Origin: Verrucomicrobiales bacterium
GTDB taxonomy: Bacteria; Verrucomicrobiota; Verrucomicrobiia; Verrucomicrobiales; V1-33
Assembly: GCA_028293305.1 (NCBI GenBank)
Contig: JAQGPD010000141.1
Coordinates: forward strand, 1 to 5,706
Length of the DNA: 5,706 bases
Reading direction: 5' to 3'
How positions within the stretch are numbered: position 1 is the stretch's first letter; each line of letters opens with the position of its first letter. Both the position numbers and the translations under genes were made by a program. This document shows positions 1-4,749 of the stretch, piece by piece. The notes below the pieces were generated by a model that worked only from the letters and a program-made list of their open reading frames with translations, searched no databases and was not told the DNA's origin.

Positions 1-213
1 CGCACCGTCCGCAAAGACATCTTCTTCCTCTGCCACGGCGGCCCCATCAACACCCCGGAGGACGCCAAACGCGTCATGGGCGCCACGGATGCCGTCGGTT
101 TCGTCGGAGCCAGCAGCCTCGAGCGCATGGGCGTCGAAGCCTCCCTGACCAACCTCACCCGCGAATTCAAAGCCCTCAAAGCCCCCGCCGCCGAAGCCTT
201 CATGAAAGGCTAG
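1..213 (+). CDS. Phosphoenolpyruvate hydrolase-like TIM-barrel protein, C-terminal part
   Basis: This is the last 70 codons of a gene that begins left of the window; the frame is open from base 1 to a TAG at 211-213. The translation contains CHGGPINTPEDA (residues 11-22 of the fragment) and GFVGASSLERMGVEAS (33-48), followed by a helix ending in FMKG. These resemble the C-terminal signature of the PEP-hydrolase-like TIM-barrel family, which also forms the C-terminal half of Tm-1-like proteins. Members are predicted cytosolic enzymes, with only limited biochemical evidence for carbon-phosphorus or phosphoenolpyruvate chemistry, so the exact reaction here is unknown. Because the N-terminal side is missing, it cannot be told whether this is a stand-alone barrel or a Tm-1-like fusion. 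Codons end overwhelmingly in C (GCC, CTC, ATC, GTC), more so than in the genes to the right. An intrinsic terminator lies about 80 bases downstream, so this gene ends its transcription unit. Confidence 0.8.
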   Translation, partial: RTVRKDIFFLCHGGPINTPEDAKRVMGATDAVGFVGASSLERMGVEASLTNLTREFKALKAPAAEAFMKG

Positions 214-294
214 CACCGCGCGCGGTCCGGTTTGGTCCGATCCGAGCCCGGCTCATACCGCCCCGGACCGGTCACTGACCCGCAAACATCACCC

Positions 295-331
295 AAAAAC
301 CCGGAGCGAAAGCTTCGGGTTTTTTGTTTTT
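295..331 (+). terminator. Intrinsic terminator after the TIM-barrel gene
   Basis: Bases 295-307 pair with 312-324 as a 13-bp stem with one G-T wobble (304/315), closed by a GAAA tetraloop at 308-311. The 3' arm runs into T320-T325, a single G, then T327-T331, a typical U-tract. It lies 82 bases past the stop codon of the upstream plus-strand gene. The lower stem is A-rich on the 5' side, so the minus-strand transcript would also form the hairpin with a five-U arm. It may therefore also stop transcription coming from the convergent tsaE gene, though less well, because no extra U-run follows in that direction. Confidence 0.9.
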
Positions 332-471
332 GTGGGCAAAGCTTAACCGGGGAGTGCCTTGGCGGGGTCGGATGGAATTGTGGGGGGCCGGCGCAGGGCG
401 GAACGGAGATTTGTGAAATGTCAAAGGTCGCCCGGAATCGTGCGACTCCTTGAAGCTGAGCATACAGCAGT

Positions 472-897
472 TCAAGGTGGGTTGGTCCGCGTGGCTTTGC
501 GGGTGCCTTCGGACGTGAGTTCCAGCTGCCACCAGGCGGTTTCCGGGGGGAGCAGGGCGGGGAAGAGGTCCGCCCATTCCACGATGCAGACGCCGCCGGC
601 TTCGAGGTATTCGTCCCAGCCGATGGCGAGGACTTCGTCGGCGGAATCCATGCGGTAGAAGTCGAAATGATAGACGGGCAGTCGGCATTTCCGGTATTCC
701 TGGATCAGGGAAAACGTCGGGCTGCTCACCTCCCCGGGATCGCCGCCCAAGCCGGCCACGATGCCTTTGGACAGGTGTGTTTTTCCCGCGCCCAACCCGC
801 CGCAAAGCGCGATCACGCTGCCGGCCCGGGCGGCTTCCCCCAGTCGGCGGCCGAAGGCCAGGGTTTCCTCCACGGAATTCAAAAGGGTTTCCTCCAT
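472..897 (-). CDS. tsaE: tRNA threonylcarbamoyladenosine biosynthesis ATPase TsaE
   Basis: A 141-residue protein, close to the usual TsaE length of about 150. TsaE is the cytosolic P-loop ATPase that works with TsaB and TsaD to transfer threonylcarbamoyl to A37 of ANN-decoding tRNAs. Visible motifs are the Walker A loop GGLGAGKT at residues 33-40, the switch-like SPTF at 59-62, HFDFYR at 77-82, DEVLAIGWDEYL at 87-98 and the VEW triplet at 106-108, all in the family order. The start at 897 is chosen because GGGGAGGG lies at the right distance upstream and the protein then begins, as family members do, shortly before the E-T-x-x-x-G-x-x-L helix. The frame stays open for another 52 codons upstream (to an ATG at 1053), but that stretch is basic, low in hydrophobic residues and unlike TsaE. 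The gene stands alone: tsaB and rimI, often adjacent in other bacteria, are not in the window. It converges on the TIM-barrel gene. Confidence 0.93.
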   Translation of the reverse strand: MEETLLNSVEETLAFGRRLGEAARAGSVIALCGGLGAGKTHLSKGIVAGLGGDPGEVSSPTFSLIQEYRKCRLPVYHFDFYRMDSADEVLAIGWDEYLEAGGVCIVEWADLFPALLPPETAWWQLELTSEGTRKATRTNPP

Positions 898-903
898 CCG
901 GCA

Positions 904-911
904 CCCTCCCC
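904..911 (-). promoter_or_regulatory. Ribosome binding site of tsaE
   Basis: On the minus strand the bases read GGGGAGGG, with the GGAGG core 7 bases before the ATG at 897. This fixes the tsaE start against the longer frame beginning at 1053. It is the only strong Shine-Dalgarno sequence seen before a gene in this window. Confidence 0.75.
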
Positions 912-1106
912 GATTTTTTCCGTCCGGCAAGTCAAGCCCGGTGTCCCCTTTGTCCCGGCAGGCGCGTTTCGTTTGGAACCGGCGGCCCGATGCCTGGCCA
1001 AAATGCCTCTCTGCTCGATCGCGAACCATTCCTTTCGTCCATTCTATTGCCATCCCATCTATCCCAGCCGTTCTCCAGCTTCCTTATTTTAATTCGTTTT
1101 TTCTCT

Positions 1107-1135
1107 AGCATATCGCTGGTCGCCATTCCTTGCAA
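1107..1135 (-). promoter_or_regulatory. Weak candidate promoter for tsaE
   Basis: Reading the minus strand, TTGCAA (1135-1130) and TATGCT (1112-1107) are separated by 17 bases and each match four of six positions of the sigma70-type -35 and -10 consensus. The location in the 243-base divergent gap suits a tsaE promoter, but it would leave a leader of about 200 bases. Such matches occur by chance, so this is only a candidate. I found no better match for the divergent plus-strand gene starting near 1141. Confidence 0.15.
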
Positions 1136-1140
1136 AATTC

Positions 1141-2394
1141 ATGATTTCGTTTTCCCGCTTTAGGCGAATCCCTGGCGGATTACGCTGGGGTCTGATGCCT
1201 CAATGTCTCCAACCTTTTGCTCATGCGTCCGGAGCCCTTCGTTTTTGCCCGGGCGGCGCGCTTCGGGTCATGGGGCTGGGGCTTTTCCTGGGCGGGGCAG
1301 GCGCCGGGGCCGCGGAGGGGCCGGATGATTCCTGGCAAAAAGCGGATCGGCCGCGCGCGTTTGAGTTTCCGCGTGATCATTTTACCCACAACGACTTCCG
1401 CACCGAGTGGTGGTATGCGACCGGGCGGGTGCGGACAGCGGAGGGGCGGAAATTCGGGTATCAATTCACCTTGTTCCGCCGGGGAGTCCGGCCGCCGGCG
1501 GATCGCGCGGAGGCGACCTCCCGCTGGGTGGTGGACCACTTGCCGCTGGGACATTTTGCCTTGTCCGATGTGGACGGCGGGAAATTTTATTTCGATCAGC
1601 GGCTGGAGCGCGGCGCGTTCGGGCGGGCAGGTTTTCCGGACATGGCGGAAAGCAGCGGTCGGGAAAAGGAAAATCGACTTGCCTGGGTGGGGGATTGGGA
1701 ACTGGCCCTGGGAGGCGATGGCTCCTTTTCCGTCAAAGCCTCGCAATCCGGCGCGATTCTCGATCTGAAATTACAGCCCCTGGGGGCACCGATTCTTCAA
1801 GGCGCGGCGGGCCTGAGCCAGAAATCCGCCGGTGCCGGGAATGCCTCGTATTATTATTCCATGCCGCGGATGAAAACCGAGGGCAGCGTCCAAGTGGATG
1901 GTAAGTCGTTCGCTGTCAGTGGATTGAGTTGGCTGGACCGGGAATGGGCGACCAATCAGCTGGGGGCCGGTCAGGTGGGCTGGGACTGGATTTCGCTTCA
2001 TTTGAGCGATGGCCGGGACCTGATGTTGTATCGACTGCGGCGGGCGGATAGGAGTGCGGACGAGTTTTCCAGCGGCACGCTGATTGCAGCGGATCGCGGG
2101 TCGCGGCATTTGGGTTGGCAGGATTTTTCCCTGACGCCCCAGCCCGGGAAAACCTGGACAAGCGCGCGTTCCGGCGGTGTTTATCCCATTGCGTGGCGGA
2201 TCGAGATCCCCTCCGAGTCCTTGATTCTCAATATGTCAGCCGCCATGCCCGATCAGGAGTTGGCGCTTTCCCCGGTCGCTTATTGGGAGGGCGCGGTCGA
2301 TGCTGCGGGCACGGCTTCCGGCCAGGCCGTCACGGCCGAGGGGTATTTGGAAATGACCGGTTACAGCGGTCCGCTCCAAGCCTTGAAACAATGA
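1141..2394 (+). CDS. Secreted AttH/CrtC-family lipocalin-like protein
   Basis: A 417-residue protein of the COG5621 'predicted secreted hydrolase' group, related to AttH and the carotenoid 1,2-hydratase (CrtC) fold; solved relatives have two lipocalin-like beta barrels. Diagnostic motifs appear in order: HNDFRTEWWYATGRV (residues 83-97), FGYQFTLFRRG (105-115), ASYYYSMPRM (235-244), GLSWLDREW (261-269), GWDWISLHLSDGRDLMLYRL (280-299), YWEGAV (381-386) and GYLEMTGY (401-408). Both domains are therefore complete. The substrate is not established for this group, and the 'hydrolase' label is unproven. A hydrophobic stretch LRVMGLGLFLGGAGAGAA (41-58) with an Ala-rich cleavage region looks like a signal peptide, so the protein probably acts in the periplasm or at the envelope. 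Start choice is uncertain: 1141 gives a long n-region, while ATGs at 1195 and 1270 are alternatives; none has a clear Shine-Dalgarno. The gene is often reported next to an ABC-transporter permease, but no such partner is present here. Its TGA is the first triplet of a pentamer repeat. Confidence 0.88.
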   Translation: MISFSRFRRIPGGLRWGLMPQCLQPFAHASGALRFCPGGALRVMGLGLFLGGAGAGAAEGPDDSWQKADRPRAFEFPRDHFTHNDFRTEWWYATGRVRTAEGRKFGYQFTLFRRGVRPPADRAEATSRWVVDHLPLGHFALSDVDGGKFYFDQRLERGAFGRAGFPDMAESSGREKENRLAWVGDWELALGGDGSFSVKASQSGAILDLKLQPLGAPILQGAAGLSQKSAGAGNASYYYSMPRMKTEGSVQVDGKSFAVSGLSWLDREWATNQLGAGQVGWDWISLHLSDGRDLMLYRLRRADRSADEFSSGTLIAADRGSRHLGWQDFSLTPQPGKTWTSARSGGVYPIAWRIEIPSESLILNMSAAMPDQELALSPVAYWEGAVDAAGTASGQAVTAEGYLEMTGYSGPLQALKQ

Positions 2395-2446
2395 GTTGAG
2401 TTGATTTGAGTTGAGCTAAGTTACGTTGAGTTGAGTTAAGTTAAGT
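2392..2446 (+). repeat. Imperfect TGAGT pentamer tandem repeat
   Basis: Eleven consecutive 5-base units follow the consensus TGAGT (equivalently GAGTT). Five units are exact, at 2392, 2397, 2407, 2427 and 2432. The variants are TGATT (2402), TGAGC (2412), TAAGT (2417, 2437, 2442) and TACGT (2422). A twelfth block, TGGGG, at 2447 ends the array. The top strand is almost free of C, and the tract is far richer in A and T than the flanking genes. The first three bases are the TGA stop codon of the AttH-like gene. The array ends 49 bases before the start of the GNAT gene. Slippage during replication is the usual origin of such arrays; any role as a spacer or regulatory tract is unknown. Confidence 0.9.
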
Positions 2447-2495
2447 TGGGGCTGAATCGCGGTTTTCCGGAAACAAAATCCGTGTAGGCTGCGTC

Positions 2496-3260
2496 ATGTC
2501 CGCGAATTTGCCTCCGGAGTTTTCCCCGTCGCCCCGCCCCATGCCCGCAGCCCGCGTGCACCGCGGCCGATTCATCGCGTTGCTGCCGCAGGATCCGGCA
2601 AGGGATGCGGAACCTCTTTTCGAAATCAGCCATGGGGATCCGGAAACGGAGAAATTGTGGACCTATCTTCCCGTGGGCCCTTTTGGGAATGCCGCGGAGT
2701 TGCGGGATTTTTTAAAATCCTGGGGTGGCGCGGCGGATGTTTTGGCATTTACCGTCCGGGCCTCCGGCGCAGGGAGACCGGAAGCGGCCGCTGGATCGCG
2801 GTCGACCGAGACTGGGGCGGAAACTGAAACGGAAGACGGCGCGGCACTGGGAAGCATTTCCCTCATGAGCCTGCGACCGGCTCATGGGGTCGGCGAATTG
2901 GGCAATATCTGGTTTTGCCCGGCGGCGCAGCGGACCAGGGCCAATACGGAAGCCAACTACTTGCTGCTCAAGCATTGTTTCGAAGACTTGGGCTATCGGC
3001 GGATGGAGTGGAAGTGCAATGCGCTGAATCTTCCCAGCCGAAAAGCGGCCCTGCGCTTGGGATTCACCTTCGAGGGCATTTTCCGTCAGCACATGATTGT
3101 CAAAGGCTTGAACCGCGACACCGCGTGGTTTTCGATGCTTGACCACGAGTGGCCGGAGGTGAAACGGCGTTTGGAAGCGTGGTTGGAATCCGAGTGCCCT
3201 GAGCCGCTTCGCGGGAGCGGAAGTCCTCAACCTGAAGGAGTTCTGAACGGAAGGGATTAA
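2496..3260 (+). CDS. GNAT-family N-acetyltransferase (RimJ/RimL type)
   Basis: A 254-residue GNAT protein of the Acetyltransf_3 / COG1670 type, which transfers acetyl from acetyl-CoA to an amine. The N-terminal part has the substrate-side segment LWTYLPVGPF (54-63). The C-terminal part carries the conserved block: GELGNIWFCPAAQRT (133-147), TEANYLLLKHCFEDLGYRR (151-169), EWKCNALNLPSRKAALRLGF (171-190), EGIFRQHM (193-200) and NRDTAWFSMLDHEWP (206-220). This pattern is typical of the subgroup that resembles small-molecule and protein N-acetyltransferases of bacteria and fungi; the acceptor is not predictable. Residues about 90-117 form an Ala/Gly/Glu/Thr-rich low-complexity insertion between predicted strands, and the tail after residue 232 is also low-complexity. 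The start at 2496 has no good Shine-Dalgarno; an in-frame ATG at 2541 is an alternative just before the conserved domain. It follows the AttH-like gene by about 100 bases, including the pentamer array, so co-transcription is possible but not shown. Confidence 0.88.
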   Translation: MSANLPPEFSPSPRPMPAARVHRGRFIALLPQDPARDAEPLFEISHGDPETEKLWTYLPVGPFGNAAELRDFLKSWGGAADVLAFTVRASGAGRPEAAAGSRSTETGAETETEDGAALGSISLMSLRPAHGVGELGNIWFCPAAQRTRANTEANYLLLKHCFEDLGYRRMEWKCNALNLPSRKAALRLGFTFEGIFRQHMIVKGLNRDTAWFSMLDHEWPEVKRRLEAWLESECPEPLRGSGSPQPEGVLNGRD

Positions 3261-3278
3261 ATAGTGGACGGAAAACGG

Positions 3279-3290
3279 TTTTAATTAAAA
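3279..3290. repeat. 12-bp AT palindrome downstream of the GNAT gene
   Basis: The bases TTTTAATTAAAA are a perfect 12-bp palindrome 18 bases after the GNAT stop codon, in an otherwise GC-rich genome. It sits at the edge where the sequence becomes more AT-rich. It could be a protein-binding site or simply an AT-rich spacer; no stem of a terminator is present around it. Confidence 0.45.
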
Positions 3291-3413
3291 GTGAAGTGCG
3301 GCCACCTTCGTGCTCATGAACACTCATAAACATGCCCCGACGGACGCCTTCCGGCCTCTGAACGGTTGGTCGGTCCCCAGAGATGCGACAGAAACACTGA
3401 CTGATGGGAACAT

Positions 3414-3431
3414 GGAAATTCCTGTATTTCC
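3414..3431. repeat. Small inverted repeat upstream of the FkbM gene
   Basis: GGAAAT (3414-3419) and ATTTCC (3426-3431) form a 6-bp inverted repeat with a 6-base spacer. It lies about 60 bases before the preferred FkbM start, a position where an operator could lie. Six-base arms are short enough to arise by chance, so a regulatory role is only a possibility. Confidence 0.25.
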
Positions 3432-3491
3432 GAAAAATGCAGCGAACAGCAATTTCATTTGCAGAACTTCATAATTTTGGTAATTTTAGCG

Positions 3492-4250
3492 ATGATTGAA
3501 TCTTTGCACGACGTGAACGCCCACTCCCCATCCGGGCGGATATTGCGATTTTTCTTGAATTTGATTCCTAAAACTCACGTCGCCAAGGTCCGAGGAGGCA
3601 TCAACAAGGGCTCCCGCTGGGTCGTGGGAACGTCAATTCATAGATGCTGGCTTGGAAGCTATGAATTGGAGAAGCAACAATTGCTGGAGCGATTGTTGAA
3701 GCCAGGAATGGTCGTGTGGGATGTTGGGGCGAATGCGGGCTTCTATACCCTGGCGATGTCCAAATTGGTGGGCGCCGAAGGTCACGTTTTCTCGTTCGAG
3801 CCGTTGGGAGACAACATCCAAAAGTTGAATCGGCACATCAGGCTCAACCAGTTGGGCAATATTTCCGTAGTGCAGGTGGCCTTGAGTGATTCCGTCGGCC
3901 TGTGCGGATTTGACCTTGGCATTTCCCATCAAAAAGGTTTCCTCAGCAAAAACACCTCCGGCTATCTGGTGCCCTGCATGACGGCTTATGAATTTGTGAA
4001 ATCAAAACCGGAGGCCGTGCCTTCGTTGTTGAAAATCGACATTGAGGGAGCGGAATCCGGCATGCTGGAAGGCGCCCGCGAGATGATTTCGAAGCATCGG
4101 CCCATTTTATTGCTGGCCCTGCATGGCCCGGACCAAGTGTTGAAATGCAACGCTTTGCTACAGGATTTAGGCTATACCGTGGACCAACGGGTGCCCGATC
4201 CCGATGCCTGCGGCGAGGAAATCCTGGCCATTCCTCCGCAAATAGTCTGA
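3492..4250 (+). CDS. FkbM-family SAM-dependent methyltransferase
   Basis: A 252-residue class I methyltransferase of the FkbM family, which generally O-methylates sugars or other hydroxyl groups and is frequent in polysaccharide clusters. From the ATG at 3492, the N-terminal region includes GSRWVVGTSIHRCWLGSYE (40-58). It leads to motif I VWDVGANAGFYTLA (75-88), which binds S-adenosylmethionine, then VFSFEPLGDN (99-108), with the acidic residue after beta-2. The family-typical LLKIDIEGAESGML (179-192) and HRPILLLALHG (202-212) follow. The length is normal and the domain is intact. The same frame continues upstream to a TTG at 3459; that start would add 11 residues rich in Ile and Leu. I prefer the ATG, but neither start has a Shine-Dalgarno. 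The gene and its flanks are visibly less GC-rich than the left-hand genes, and a flippase lies about 500 bases downstream. Both points suggest an acquired or variable surface-glycan locus. The acceptor sugar cannot be predicted. Confidence 0.87.
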   Translation: MIESLHDVNAHSPSGRILRFFLNLIPKTHVAKVRGGINKGSRWVVGTSIHRCWLGSYELEKQQLLERLLKPGMVVWDVGANAGFYTLAMSKLVGAEGHVFSFEPLGDNIQKLNRHIRLNQLGNISVVQVALSDSVGLCGFDLGISHQKGFLSKNTSGYLVPCMTAYEFVKSKPEAVPSLLKIDIEGAESGMLEGAREMISKHRPILLLALHGPDQVLKCNALLQDLGYTVDQRVPDPDACGEEILAIPPQIV

Positions 4251-4256
4251 AATCGC

Positions 4257-4309
4257 CGCGCGGAGCCCGGGTCGACATGACTCACCAGGCGGTGCTGGGC
4301 TCCCACGCG
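4257..4309 (+). repeat. Compound hairpin directly after the FkbM stop
   Basis: GGAGCCCGG (4262-4270) pairs with CTGGGCTCC (4295-4303) through nine base pairs including one G-T. CGCG (4257-4260) can pair with CGCG (4306-4309) below it across a small internal loop. Inside the loop, CACC (4283-4286) and GGTG (4291-4294) form a second short hairpin. It begins 6 bases after the FkbM stop codon. There is no T-run after it, so it is not a standard intrinsic terminator; it could protect the 3' end of the FkbM message or weaken read-through. Confidence 0.5.
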
Positions 4310-4344
4310 TTCAAAGTGCCGGCTCTACGCCACCATCGCCCGGC

Positions 4345-4677
4345 ATGGATCAGCATGTGGCGGATCTGCGTGGGAAAACTATTCTGGATTGCGGCTGTGA
4401 CCGTAACGAAAAGGCCATGAAATACCTTGTCCATGCTGACCTCGAAGTTGTGCCCCTCCGAGCCGGACGATGTCAGGCTCCGTTGCGCGGACAAAATCGA
4501 GACTTGCATGAAAATGAGCCGGCTTCCGCTCGGCGGAAACGGGTCTATTGTCTTCAATCTGGTCAAAGGCCGGGGTTCATGGCACGCTCGGCGGATGAAC
4601 GGGAATTGTCCAAAATGAGTGGCTTTGAACACACTCCGTGTGGGGAAAATCCTGTGATTTCGCCAACCGGAATGTAA
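4345..4677 (+). pseudogene. Possible remnant of a class I methyltransferase
   Basis: An open frame of 110 codons starts at ATG 4345. Its first part reads DLRGKTILDCGCDRNEKAMK (residues 7-26). The ILDCGC core matches the beta-1 and glycine-loop motif I of SAM-dependent methyltransferases, where G-C-G-x-G is expected, but here the second and third glycines are replaced (CGCDRN). Beyond about residue 40 the frame loses any resemblance to that fold and becomes Arg- and Gln-rich, and another frame (4427-4618) is open in parallel. This pattern fits a truncated or frameshifted methyltransferase gene between FkbM and the flippase, a common place for such genes in glycan clusters. The evidence is a single short motif, so chance resemblance remains quite possible. 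Confidence 0.22.
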
Positions 4678-4749
4678 AATCTGTGTGGAAAAGCGGTGGA
4701 GTTTTCCTAAAAGACATGCTAAATATCGTCTTCTCAATAGTTTCCATAA

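Larger units (their letters stand above)
4251..4749. other. 499-base stretch without a convincing intact gene
   Basis: Between the FkbM stop and the flippase start no frame on either strand gives a recognisable full-length protein. It opens with a structured hairpin (4257-4309). Two overlapping plus-strand frames are partly open: one (4345-4677) has a methyltransferase motif I-like segment, the other (4427-4618) is unrecognised. A minus-strand frame at 4282-4776 is Arg-, Ser- and Phe-rich and has no known motif. The last 70 bases or so before 4750 are AT-rich and promoter-like in composition, but I find no pair of boxes that stands out. The stretch is best read as a remnant of a decayed gene plus the flippase upstream region. 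Confidence 0.55.

Noticed and set aside
427..446. Second hairpin (GTCGC with GCGAC) between the convergent genes
   Set aside because: Only five base pairs with a 10-base loop and no T-run; too weak to call.
898..1053. N-terminal extension of tsaE by 52 codons to the ATG at 1053
   Set aside because: The extra stretch does not resemble TsaE, and the ATG at 897 has a strong ribosome binding site at normal spacing.
932..1135. 67-codon minus-strand frame upstream of tsaE
   Set aside because: It needs a TTG start, has no recognisable domain and partly coincides with the untranslated leader of tsaE.
2392..2446. CRISPR or iteron array
   Set aside because: The unit is only 5 bases, there are no spacers, and no replication or Cas gene is nearby; it is a simple-sequence tandem repeat.
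2784..2806. Two rare restriction sites close together (GCGGCCGC and GTCGAC), suggesting a cloning linker
   Set aside because: They lie within a continuous open GNAT frame of ordinary composition for this genome, so chance in GC-rich DNA explains them.
4460..4538. Two short hairpins (GAGCC/GGCTC at 4460-4480 and TTCCG/CGGAA at 4524-4538)
   Set aside because: Five-base stems of this kind are expected by chance in this composition, and nothing around them suggests an RNA element.
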